14,602 nt of DNA, taken from the NCBI GenBank assembly GCA_023433685.1, contig JAEYUD010000197.1:1-14602 (forward strand), given 5' to 3'. A model generated the notes under the pieces. That model had not been told where the DNA came from, did not search any database, and worked only from the letters and a program-made list of their open reading frames with translations. This document shows positions 1 through 6,745 of the stretch, one piece after another. Positions within the stretch are counted from its first letter, which is position 1. Every line of letters starts with the position of its first letter. This DNA comes from Bacteroidota bacterium. Its GTDB lineage: Bacteria > Bacteroidota > Ignavibacteria > Ignavibacteriales > Ignavibacteriaceae. The translations under genes were made by a program, and so were the position numbers.

Positions 1-1
1 G

Positions 2-1123
2 GGTCACAATGTAACCACCACAGAAGACGGCATAGAAGCCTGGGAAGCACTTAAGGAAAATCCCGGGATCTCGCTGATTATAAGCGACTGGGAGATGCCG
101 AACATGACCGGGATCGAACTCTGTAAAAAGATCAGGGGCGAGGAACTCGGCAGGTATATCTATATCATACTGCTGACAGCGAAAAATGAAAAGAACGAAC
201 TGATTGAAGGTATGGAAGCAGGTGCCGACGATTTTATAACAAAGCCTTTCAATAATCAGGAACTGAACGTCCGTATCCGTGCCGGTGAAAGGATAATCAG
301 ATTGCAGGAAGACCTTGCGGAGAAGAACCATAAACTGCAAAAATATAACGAGCGACTCGAAAAAGACCTGAAAGCTGCTGCCGAACTGCAGAAAAGCCTG
401 TTGCCAAAAGAGAAACTTGAAATACTTGATCTTTCGTTTGACTCAATATTCGTCCCCTCACTCTTTGTAGCGGGTGATATATTCAATTATTTCAGGTTGG
501 ATGAAGAGAATGTCGGTTTTTATCTGCTGGATGTTTCGGGGCACGGGGTTTCATCAGCGATGCTCTCGTTCACTCTGAGCAAGTTTCTTGATGCCAGTCA
601 GGTCGATTCCCGCGGGGTGTTGAAAACCTGGTCGCAAGAGGAGAACAGATTCACGAACACTTCGCCTGATCACGTGCTTTCAAAACTGAACAGCCTCTTC
701 GAGATGGGTTTCGAAGTGATGCAGTACTTCACAATGGTCTACGGAAAATATAACAGAAACACCCGCGAGATGGAGCTAAGCCTCGGCGGCCACCCCCCGG
801 TGATCATAATGAGAGAAACGGGATCCGCCGAAGTGATCGATCTGAGCAGCATTCCTATAGGGATGTTCGATCACTCTGAGTACGAGAAAGCGGTTGTAGT
901 GTTGAATCCCGGTGACAGGGTGTTTATCTATTCAGACGGATTCTGTGAGTGCTTCGATACCGGCGATGGAAAAGTAACAGAGAAGATAGTAACCTGGCTT
1001 GAGGCGAACACAATGCTTGAAAAAGAAGCGCTTGACCTCGCGATAAGGGAGAAGATGAAAGATTATTACGAAAACAACCCCGAGGCGGATGATATTTCGC
1101 TTGTAGTAATGACGGTAAACTGA
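2..1123 (+). CDS. Response regulator with PP2C/SpoIIE-type phosphatase output (5' truncated)
   Basis: The reading frame enters from the left edge, so roughly the first 20 residues are missing; 373 residues are visible. Visible residues 1 to about 92 are a CheY-like receiver: phosphoacceptor Asp29 (SDWEMPNMTG), Thr59 (LLTAK) and Lys81 (ITKPF). A charged coiled-coil linker (about 92-135) ends in the AAELQKSLLP motif that commonly precedes RsbU-type phosphatase domains. The C-terminal domain has the PP2C/SpoIIE metal-site motifs: AGD (Asp159), LDVSGHG (Asp177), YSDGF (Asp312) and ADDIS (Asp363/364). Known members dephosphorylate a serine phosphoprotein, usually an anti-sigma-factor antagonist, in response to a histidine kinase. 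The kinase and the target are not visible here. An internal ATG at 95 is not the start, because the receiver Asp lies before it. The assignment is firm at domain level; the specific pathway is unknown. Confidence 0.93.
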   Translation, partial: GHNVTTTEDGIEAWEALKENPGISLIISDWEMPNMTGIELCKKIRGEELGRYIYIILLTAKNEKNELIEGMEAGADDFITKPFNNQELNVRIRAGERIIRLQEDLAEKNHKLQKYNERLEKDLKAAAELQKSLLPKEKLEILDLSFDSIFVPSLFVAGDIFNYFRLDEENVGFYLLDVSGHGVSSAMLSFTLSKFLDASQVDSRGVLKTWSQEENRFTNTSPDHVLSKLNSLFEMGFEVMQYFTMVYGKYNRNTREMELSLGGHPPVIIMRETGSAEVIDLSSIPIGMFDHSEYEKAVVVLNPGDRVFIYSDGFCECFDTGDGKVTEKIVTWLEANTMLEKEALDLAIREKMKDYYENNPEADDISLVVMTVN

Positions 1124-1156
1124 CCCCGTGGGATCAATTTACCGTCATAAAAATAT
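1111..1156 (+). terminator. Hairpin overlapping the phosphatase stop codon; likely terminator between convergent genes
   Basis: The 9-base arms gacggtaaa (1111-1119) and tttaccgtc (1138-1146) pair perfectly. The inner segment continues the stem with a tga/tca pairing and C:G pairs interrupted by one mismatch. The stem includes the TGA stop (1121-1123). The sequence after it is A/T-rich (ataaaaatat), not a clean T run, so this is not a textbook intrinsic terminator. It lies between two convergent genes and may serve both. Confidence 0.55.
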
Positions 1157-1162
1157 ATTTGA

Positions 1163-4100
1163 CTAATCGCCTTCGTCGTAGTTAAGCACCGGGCGGAGCC
1201 ACTTCTCGATCTCGTCGAGACTCATTCCTTTTCTTCTGTGGTAGTCAAGTATCTGATCTTTGTTCAGTTTACCGGTAGTGAAATATTTCGACTCCGGATG
1301 TGAGAAGTAGATGCCACAGACGGCGGCTGTCGGGTACATCGCCAGATTTTCAGTGAGCCGGATGCCGGTTTTTTCAGTAACTCCGAGCAGATCGAAAAGT
1401 GTTATCTTCTCCGAGTGATCAGGGCAGCCGGGGTAACCGGGTGCCGGTCTGATACCGGTGTATTTCTCACCGATCAGATCATCATTGGTCAGTTTCTCCT
1501 CCGCGGCGTAACCCCACAGGTCTTTTCTCACCACTTCATGTAAATACTCCGCGAATGCTTCCGCAAACCTGTCGGCGAGTGCTTTTACCATGATAGCTGA
1601 ATAATCATCGTGATCCGCTTCGAACCGTTTAACGAGTTCATCCACTCCGATTCCGGCGGTTACCGCGAAGAAACCGATATAATCTTTCTTTCCTGACTCT
1701 TTGGGCGCGATAAAATCGGCGAGGCAGAGATTCGGAAGTCCGCTTGCTTTAATAGCCTGCTGTCTCAGGAAGTGGAACCCGGATAAAATGCCGTGCCTCT
1801 CTTCGTCTGTGTAAACCTCCACATCATCGTGATTGGTGGTATTGGCAGGGAAGATGCCAGCGATGCCGTTGGCTTTAAGGAGTTTTTCGTTCACTATTTT
1901 ATCGAGCAACTGATTCGCGTCAGCGAACAGTTTCTTTGCTTCGATGCCATATTTTGCAGTCTCGAAGATATCGGGGTATTTCCCTTTCATCTCCCAAGCC
2001 TGGAAGAAGGGGGTCCAGTCGATATACTCGCGAAGCTTTTCGAGCGGTATGTCGATAAACTCGAAAATGCCGGTCTTTTTGGGCACGGGAGGAGTGTATT
2101 CATCCCAACCGGGGTTGAACCGGTTCTTCCTCGCGTCGGCGATCGAGATAAATTCTTTCATATCCTGCTTTTTACGGTGATCATCACGCAATTTGTTGTA
2201 CTCATCGCGGATCGAAGCAGCGAATTCACCCCTCGCCTCCTTGCTCACTAATTTCGCGGCAACCGGTACACTTCTTGACGCGTCGAGAACGTGAACCACG
2301 GGAGCGGAATAATTGGGCGCTATTTTAACAGCTGTGTGAACTCTGGATGTGGTGGCTCCTCCGATCAGAAGGGGGATGTTCATCTTTCTGCGCTCCATCT
2401 CTTTGGCAACACTCACCATTTCATCAAGCGACGGGGTTATTAGTCCACTCACGCCGATCACATCCACATTTTCTTTTATCGCGGTATCGAGTATCTTTTC
2501 AGTGGGTACCATCACACCAAGATCTATCACATCAAAATTGTTGCAACCGAGAACCACACCGACAATATTTTTTCCGATATCGTGAACGTCACCTTTAACG
2601 GTCGCGAGAAGTATCTTCCCGGCGCTCTGCGCGGCTTCGGCCGATTTAAGTTTTTCTTCCTCGATATAAGGAATTAGCACGGCAACCGATTTCTTCATCA
2701 CCCTTGCCGATTTAACGACCTGGGGAAGGAACATTTTTCCCGCGCCGAAAAGATCACCAACCAGGTTCATTCCATCCATCAGGGGACCCTCTATCACATT
2801 AAGTGGCGCGGGGTATTTCAGTCTGGCCTCTTCGGTGTCTGCCTCAATGTAATCAACAATTCCTTTCAGAAGGGCGTATTTAAGTCTTTCTTCAACGGTG
2901 GTTTCGCGCCAGCTTTCAACCTTTACCTCGGCTTTGTCTTTACTCTTAACCTGTTCAGCAAATGTGATGAGCCTCTCGGTGGCGTCGGGGCGCCGGTTTA
3001 GGAGCACATCCTCGACGAGAACCAGCAATTCCTTGTCGATCTCTTCATATACTTCAAGCTGACCGGCATTCACGATGCCCATGTCCATGCCTGCTTTGAT
3101 GGCGTGGTAGAGGAATGCGGAGTGCATCGCCTCACGCACCACATCGTTACCGCGGAAAGAGAAGGAGACGTTTGAAACGCCACCGCTCACCTTCGCGTAC
3201 GGGAGGTTTTCCTTTATCCAGCTTGTTGCCTCGATATAGTCAACGCTGTAATTGTTATGTTCTTCCATACCGGTGGCAACCGTGAGGATGTTCGGATCGA
3301 AGATGATATCCTCCGGAGGGAAACCAACTTCTTCCGTTAGAATTTTGTAGGCGCGGCTGCATATCTCAATTCTTCTTTCGAGGGTATCAGCCTGGCCGGT
3401 TTCATCAAAAGCCATAACGATAACCGCGGCGCCATACTGAAGCACCTTGCGGGCGTGCTCTTTGAATACCTCCTCGCCTTCTTTCATGCTGATCGAGTTG
3501 ACTATCGACTTTCCCTGAAGGCATTTTAAGCCGGCTTCAAGCACTTCCCACTTTGAGGAATCGATCATGACCGGAAGTTTGGCTATATCTGGCTCGGCAC
3601 CGAGCAGATTGAGGAATTTCGTCATCGCCGCCACGGAGTCGAGCATACCTTCATCCATGTTAACATCGAGCACCTGAGCGCCACCTTCAACCTGATTTCT
3701 CGCGATCGAAAGGGCTTCCTCATAATTTCCCGACATGATAAGCCGGGCAAATTTCTTTGAACCGGCAACGTTTGTTCTCTCGCCGATGTTCACAAAATTG
3801 GTTTCAGGCCTCACCACAAGCGGCTCAAGTCCGCTTAATCTTAAATAGCGTGGAGGTGTGGGCGGAACCCGTGGAGTAAGTTTCCCGACGATGTCAGCTA
3901 TAACTTTAATATGGTCGGGTGTTGTTCCGCAGCAGCCGCCAACAATATTCACCATGTTCTCATTGGCATATTCCTGCAACACATCCGCCATCATATTGGG
4001 GGTCTCGTCATAACCACCGAACTCATTCGGTAAACCCGCGTTGGGGTATACACTTACGGAAACGGGGCATTTATCCGCTATGTCTTTTAAGAATGGTCTC

Positions 4101-4864
4101 ATCTGTGAAGCACCCAGGGCGCAGTTCAAACCAACACTCACGAGGTTGGGGGTATGACTGATTGAAATAAGAAAAGCTTCTGCTGTCTGGCCCGAGAGGT
4201 TTCTGCCACTGAGGTCAACAATCGTTCCGGAGATCATCACGGGGAGAGAGACGTTTTTCTCACGGAACACCTCTTTCACAGCGTAAATTGCTGCCTTGGC
4301 GTTCAGTGTATCAAAAATGGTCTCTATCAAAATGATATCAGAACCGCCATCGATCAGACCGCGGAGCTGCTCCGCGTAGGCTTGGGCCACTTCAGTGAAA
4401 GTTACCGCCCTGTATCCGGGGTCGTTCACATCGGGAGAGAGTGAAAGCGATTTATTTGTGGGCCCGAGTGCTCCGGCAACAAACCGGGGTCGATCATTTC
4501 CGGGGATGTTAAACTCCGCGGTCACTTCCTTCGCGATCTTTGCTGATTCATAGTTCAGTTCGTAAACCAGATTCTCAAGGTGGTAGTCGGCCTGCGCGAG
4601 GCTCGTGCTTGAAAAGGTGTTGGTTTCTATCAGATCGGCACCGGCTTCGAGGTATTGCCTGTGGATCGACTTTATCACATCAGGTCGCGTGATCGAAAGG
4701 AGGTCGTTGTTCCCTTTCAGGTCAGAAGGGTGACTCATGAATCTCTCTCCGCGGAAGTCTTCTTCCGTTAGATTGAATCTTTGAATCATCGTACCCATTG
4801 CACCGTCAAGCACAAGTATCCGTTCCCGTAAAAGTTTTTCCAAGGTCGCTTTCGTATCGTTCAT
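1163..4864 (-). CDS. metH: Cobalamin-dependent methionine synthase (EC 2.1.1.13)
   Basis: Cytoplasmic enzyme that transfers a methyl group from 5-methyltetrahydrofolate to homocysteine via cobalamin. The 1233 residues match the E. coli length (1227) and all modules are present in order. The homocysteine domain (about 1-325) has zinc ligands Cys248 (GLNCALGA) and Cys311/Cys312 (GGCCGTTPDH). The pterin-binding domain (about 355-620) opens with NIGERTNVAGS. A cap region (about 650-740) is followed by the B12 domain (about 750-890) with lower-ligand His761 in DVHDIG and the SGLITPSLDEM segment. The C-terminal AdoMet reactivation domain (about 920-1220) carries RPAPGYPGCPDH. No frameshift or lost catalytic residue is seen. 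It stands alone, without metF or a visible cobalamin or SAM riboswitch. The ATG lacks an obvious Shine-Dalgarno, but alignment with the family places the start here. Confidence 0.98.
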   Translation of the reverse strand: MNDTKATLEKLLRERILVLDGAMGTMIQRFNLTEEDFRGERFMSHPSDLKGNNDLLSITRPDVIKSIHRQYLEAGADLIETNTFSSTSLAQADYHLENLVYELNYESAKIAKEVTAEFNIPGNDRPRFVAGALGPTNKSLSLSPDVNDPGYRAVTFTEVAQAYAEQLRGLIDGGSDIILIETIFDTLNAKAAIYAVKEVFREKNVSLPVMISGTIVDLSGRNLSGQTAEAFLISISHTPNLVSVGLNCALGASQMRPFLKDIADKCPVSVSVYPNAGLPNEFGGYDETPNMMADVLQEYANENMVNIVGGCCGTTPDHIKVIADIVGKLTPRVPPTPPRYLRLSGLEPLVVRPETNFVNIGERTNVAGSKKFARLIMSGNYEEALSIARNQVEGGAQVLDVNMDEGMLDSVAAMTKFLNLLGAEPDIAKLPVMIDSSKWEVLEAGLKCLQGKSIVNSISMKEGEEVFKEHARKVLQYGAAVIVMAFDETGQADTLERRIEICSRAYKILTEEVGFPPEDIIFDPNILTVATGMEEHNNYSVDYIEATSWIKENLPYAKVSGGVSNVSFSFRGNDVVREAMHSAFLYHAIKAGMDMGIVNAGQLEVYEEIDKELLVLVEDVLLNRRPDATERLITFAEQVKSKDKAEVKVESWRETTVEERLKYALLKGIVDYIEADTEEARLKYPAPLNVIEGPLMDGMNLVGDLFGAGKMFLPQVVKSARVMKKSVAVLIPYIEEEKLKSAEAAQSAGKILLATVKGDVHDIGKNIVGVVLGCNNFDVIDLGVMVPTEKILDTAIKENVDVIGVSGLITPSLDEMVSVAKEMERRKMNIPLLIGGATTSRVHTAVKIAPNYSAPVVHVLDASRSVPVAAKLVSKEARGEFAASIRDEYNKLRDDHRKKQDMKEFISIADARKNRFNPGWDEYTPPVPKKTGIFEFIDIPLEKLREYIDWTPFFQAWEMKGKYPDIFETAKYGIEAKKLFADANQLLDKIVNEKLLKANGIAGIFPANTTNHDDVEVYTDEERHGILSGFHFLRQQAIKASGLPNLCLADFIAPKESGKKDYIGFFAVTAGIGVDELVKRFEADHDDYSAIMVKALADRFAEAFAEYLHEVVRKDLWGYAAEEKLTNDDLIGEKYTGIRPAPGYPGCPDHSEKITLFDLLGVTEKTGIRLTENLAMYPTAAVCGIYFSHPESKYFTTGKLNKDQILDYHRRKGMSLDEIEKWLRPVLNYDEGD

Positions 4865-4914
4865 CGTTCGCTAATTTCGTGATCGTTTGTAAAATATTTG
4901 ATTTTTTTTTGCCA

Positions 4915-4947
4915 TTTGGTTAAAATAGGATTACAAATTTAATTTTT
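4915..4947 (+). promoter_or_regulatory. Candidate promoter for hldD, overlapping the metH promoter
   Basis: On the plus strand TTTG (4915-4918) is followed by 21 bases and TAATTTTT (4940-4947), one base off TAnnTTTG. It would start transcription near 4953, about 28 nt before the hldD ATG. Its distal element overlaps the proposed metH -7 box, so the two promoters would share polymerase-binding DNA. This is a weak match in AT-rich sequence. Confidence 0.28.
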
Positions 4948-4965
4948 CCTCAAACAAATAACAAA
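4934..4965 (-). promoter_or_regulatory. Candidate Bacteroidetes-type promoter for metH
   Basis: On the minus strand TTTG (4962-4965) is followed by 20 bases and TAAATTTG (4934-4941). This fits the TTTG / TAnnTTTG pattern of primary-sigma promoters in Bacteroidetes. Transcription would start near 4927, giving a leader of about 60 nt that includes a run of nine A (complement of 4902-4910). The region is very AT-rich, so a chance match is possible. Confidence 0.4.
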
Positions 4966-4980
4966 GTTAACAGGAATCTG

Positions 4981-5955
4981 ATGTATATAGTTACAGGCGC
5001 GGCCGGTTTTATCGGGAGCGCGATCGTCTGGCAATTGAACCGTGAAGGCATTTCCGATATTCTGATAGTTGATTCCCTCGGTACTGATGAAAAGTGGAAA
5101 AACCTTGTAAATCTTAAATATATCGACTTTATTGACAAGAAAGAATTTCTTCAAAAGGTTGAAGACAGGGCACACTTCGGCAATCTTGAGGCAATTATTC
5201 ACATGGGTGCCAATTCTTCAACAACCGAACGGGATGCTGACCATCTGATGGAAAACAATTACCGTTATACCAGAGTGCTGGCTGAATATTCGATGATGAA
5301 GGATACCCGGTTCGTTTACGCCTCTTCAGCCGCCACTTACGGTGACGGTGAATTGGGATTCGAAGACGCGGATGAAAACTGCCTGAAGATCAAGCCATTG
5401 AACATGTACGGCTACTCGAAAAACAGGTTCGACCAGTGGGCCTACCTGACGGGAAACCTGAAGAAGATAGCCGGCGTTAAATATTTCAATGTTTACGGGC
5501 CCAACGAGGGACATAAAGGCGACATGCGAAGTGTAGTGCATAAAGCCTGTGGTCAGATCAAAGATACCGGCAAGGTAACGCTGTTCAAATCGCTGCATCC
5601 TGACTACAAGGATGGTGAACAGATGCGTGATTTCGTATATGTTAAAGATGCCGTTAACATGACGCTTCATCTTGTGAGGAACCCGGAACACAACGGACTT
5701 TTCAACCTTGGGCAGGGGAAAGCCCGTACCTGGAACGACCTTGTTAACGCGATCTTCGCGGCGATGGGAATCGAACCAAATATTGAGTATATCGACATGC
5801 CCGCGTATCTCGCCCCAAAATACCAGTATTTTACGGAGGCTGATCTCTCAAAGATCAGGGCAACAGGGTATGACAGCCCTCTTCACACATTGGAAGAAGG
5901 GGTTACCGACTACGTGAAGAATTATCTTCTTCCTGGTAAATTTCTGGGAGAATAA
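4981..5955 (+). CDS. hldD: ADP-L-glycero-D-manno-heptose 6-epimerase
   Basis: Cytoplasmic NAD(P)-dependent epimerase of the extended short-chain dehydrogenase family. It converts ADP-D-glycero- to ADP-L-glycero-D-manno-heptose for the LPS inner core. The Rossmann glycine motif TGAAGFIG is at residues 5-12, a Ser-rich catalytic segment YASSAATYGDG is near 113-123, and the YxxxK catalytic pair is Tyr143/Lys147 in MYGYSK. The MGANSSTTE and KYFNVYGPNEGHKGDM segments are typical of HldD rather than of GalE. Length is 324 residues, against 310 in E. coli. An AGGA a few bases upstream supports the ATG at 4981. No other heptose genes are adjacent, so it appears monocistronic. It implies a heptose-containing LPS and hence a Gram-negative envelope. 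Confidence 0.95.
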   Translation: MYIVTGAAGFIGSAIVWQLNREGISDILIVDSLGTDEKWKNLVNLKYIDFIDKKEFLQKVEDRAHFGNLEAIIHMGANSSTTERDADHLMENNYRYTRVLAEYSMMKDTRFVYASSAATYGDGELGFEDADENCLKIKPLNMYGYSKNRFDQWAYLTGNLKKIAGVKYFNVYGPNEGHKGDMRSVVHKACGQIKDTGKVTLFKSLHPDYKDGEQMRDFVYVKDAVNMTLHLVRNPEHNGLFNLGQGKARTWNDLVNAIFAAMGIEPNIEYIDMPAYLAPKYQYFTEADLSKIRATGYDSPLHTLEEGVTDYVKNYLLPGKFLGE

Positions 5956-5970
5956 CCGGACCCCGGTTAT
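5952..5970 (+). other. Small hairpin overlapping the hldD stop codon
   Basis: Arms ataaccgg (5952-5959) and ccggttat (5963-5970) are perfect complements with a three-base loop, and the left arm includes the TAA stop (5953-5955). No T run follows, so it is not an intrinsic terminator by itself. It sits 12 bases before the strong terminator hairpin and may protect the mRNA 3' end. Confidence 0.5.
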
Positions 5971-5981
5971 GATTTAAAAGC

Positions 5982-6012
5982 AAAAGGGCTCCGCGCGCGG
6001 AGCCCTTTTTTG
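5982..6012 (+). terminator. Strong bidirectional intrinsic terminator after hldD
   Basis: A perfect inverted repeat spans 5982-6009: the outer arms aaaagggctccg and cggagccctttt flank a short GC core. It is followed by further T bases on the plus strand. On the minus strand the same stem also ends in T-rich sequence, so it can terminate both hldD and the convergent acidic-protein gene, whose stop is at 6032. Confidence 0.9.
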
Positions 6013-6031
6013 TTAATAAGGTGATGTTTGA

Positions 6032-6409
6032 CTAAAACTCGTCGTCATCCGTGCCCGGATCTTCGTCGAAATCGTCATCGAAATCGTCATCGGCGAAATC
6101 ATCGTCGTCAGCATCCGGATCAAAATCATCTTCATCATAGAGGTCATCCTCTTCATAGTCTTCAAGGAACTCCTCGATATCCTCTTCATCGAAGTCGTCA
6201 CCGAAGTCTTCTTCGTCATCATCGTCAAAATCTTCATCCTCGAGATCTTCATCTTCGAAGTCTTCATCGTCAAAATCATCATCACTCATCTCGTCGTCGA
6301 GATTTCTCTTTTTTGGTGACGCGTAGATATATTCAGCCAGATGCCACCCTGGCATATCAGTATCAGAGAACTCTGTAAGCAGTGCTTCTGAATCATCAAT
6401 TATCGGCAT
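6032..6409 (-). CDS. Small, extremely acidic low-complexity protein
   Basis: A 125-residue protein of unrecognised family. Residues 1-37 have mixed composition (GWHLAEYIYA then a basic SPKKR patch). From residue 38 to the end about 62 of 88 residues are Asp or Glu. They are punctuated by single hydrophobic or aromatic residues, at exactly five-residue spacing at 46, 51, 56 and 61 and less regularly afterwards. No signal peptide or membrane segment is visible. The start is supported by AAGGAG eight bases upstream (complement of 6418-6423). It is flanked by a shared terminator and an AT-rich leader, so it looks like an independent gene. The GAT/GAC/GAA/GAG-rich DNA is repetitive and may vary in length among strains. 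The tail could be a polyanionic binding surface for basic proteins or cations, but no function can be assigned from sequence. Confidence 0.75.
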   Translation of the reverse strand: MPIIDDSEALLTEFSDTDMPGWHLAEYIYASPKKRNLDDEMSDDDFDDEDFEDEDLEDEDFDDDDEEDFGDDFDEEDIEEFLEDYEEDDLYDEDDFDPDADDDDFADDDFDDDFDEDPGTDDDEF

Positions 6410-6458
6410 GGGGGATACTCCTTCTTGTTCCGGTTCTCATTTTTAAAAATCAATGTAA

Positions 6459-6490
6459 CAAATTAAAAAAAATGGGACGTAAAAAAACAA
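6459..6490 (-). promoter_or_regulatory. Candidate promoter for the acidic-protein gene
   Basis: On the minus strand TTG (6488-6490) is followed by 21 bases and TTAATTTG (6459-6466), one base off TAnnTTTG. It lies about 50 bp upstream of the ATG at 6409. The region is poly-A/T rich, so the match has limited weight. Confidence 0.27.
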
Positions 6491-6734
6491 TGAAATTTTT
6501 CTAACTTTTTAATGTACCGCCAAAAAAACAAGAAATGTTGCATCTAAAATGGATAATGAATATAAATATTCAGTTAAACACACTTTTTAATCGATTCTCA
6601 CGTTGCCGGCGACCGGAGGCTACACGGTTGCAACCTCTTTTAAATCCAAATATGCGCTTAAAAATCGTACGGAAAGTTTACGCCATTTTTTTGTAAATTT
6701 TCATTCATTAATAAGCGCTTTTTATAAGACAAAA

Positions 6735-6739
6735 GAGGT
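6735..6739 (+). promoter_or_regulatory. Ribosome-binding site that supports the TTG start of the S9 peptidase
   Basis: GAGGT, within AAAAGAGGTG, lies about 6-7 bases before TTG at 6746. The next in-frame ATG (6773) has no comparable site and would cut the signal sequence off. Confidence 0.7.
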
Positions 6740-6745
6740 GAAGCC

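Larger units (their letters stand above)
6410..6745. other. Gene-poor AT-rich intergenic region with a GC-rich island
   Basis: This 336-bp gap separates the divergent acidic-protein gene and S9 peptidase gene. The left part is A/T-rich and holds the candidate acidic-gene promoter. At about 6602-6637 there is an abrupt GC-rich island with small self-complementary units: CCGG-CGA-CCGG, GGTTGCAACC, and outer GTTGC/GCAAC arms. Near the right end there are AAGCGCTT (6713-6720) and the peptidase ribosome-binding site. I recognise no RNA family and no convincing promoter for the peptidase. A 53-codon open frame (6535-6696) lacks a good ribosome-binding site and is not called. Confidence 0.6.

Noticed and set aside
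10..16. A TGTAACC in the receiver-domain coding region at the left edge
   Set aside because: No GTCTRAA box follows at 16-18 bases; it is a chance heptamer inside a gene.
1793..2251. Long plus-strand open frames inside metH, this being the longest
   Set aside because: They lie antisense to a full-length, well-conserved metH with no ribosome-binding site or family resemblance. They are coding shadows.
4865..4980. Possible cobalamin or SAM riboswitch upstream of metH
   Set aside because: Only about 116 bp separate metH from hldD, mostly A/T, with no B12-box or SAM-I-like conserved segments. There is too little structured sequence for either.
6454..6483. TGTAACA followed 17 bases later by CGTAAA, resembling another ECF promoter pointing at the S9 peptidase
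   Set aside because: The lower box does not match GTCTRAA, the peptidase start is more than 250 bp away, and the region is low-complexity A/T. It is probably chance.
6535..6696. 53-codon open frame in the gap before the S9 peptidase
   Set aside because: No Shine-Dalgarno, unremarkable basic composition, no recognisable motif, and it runs through the structured GC island.
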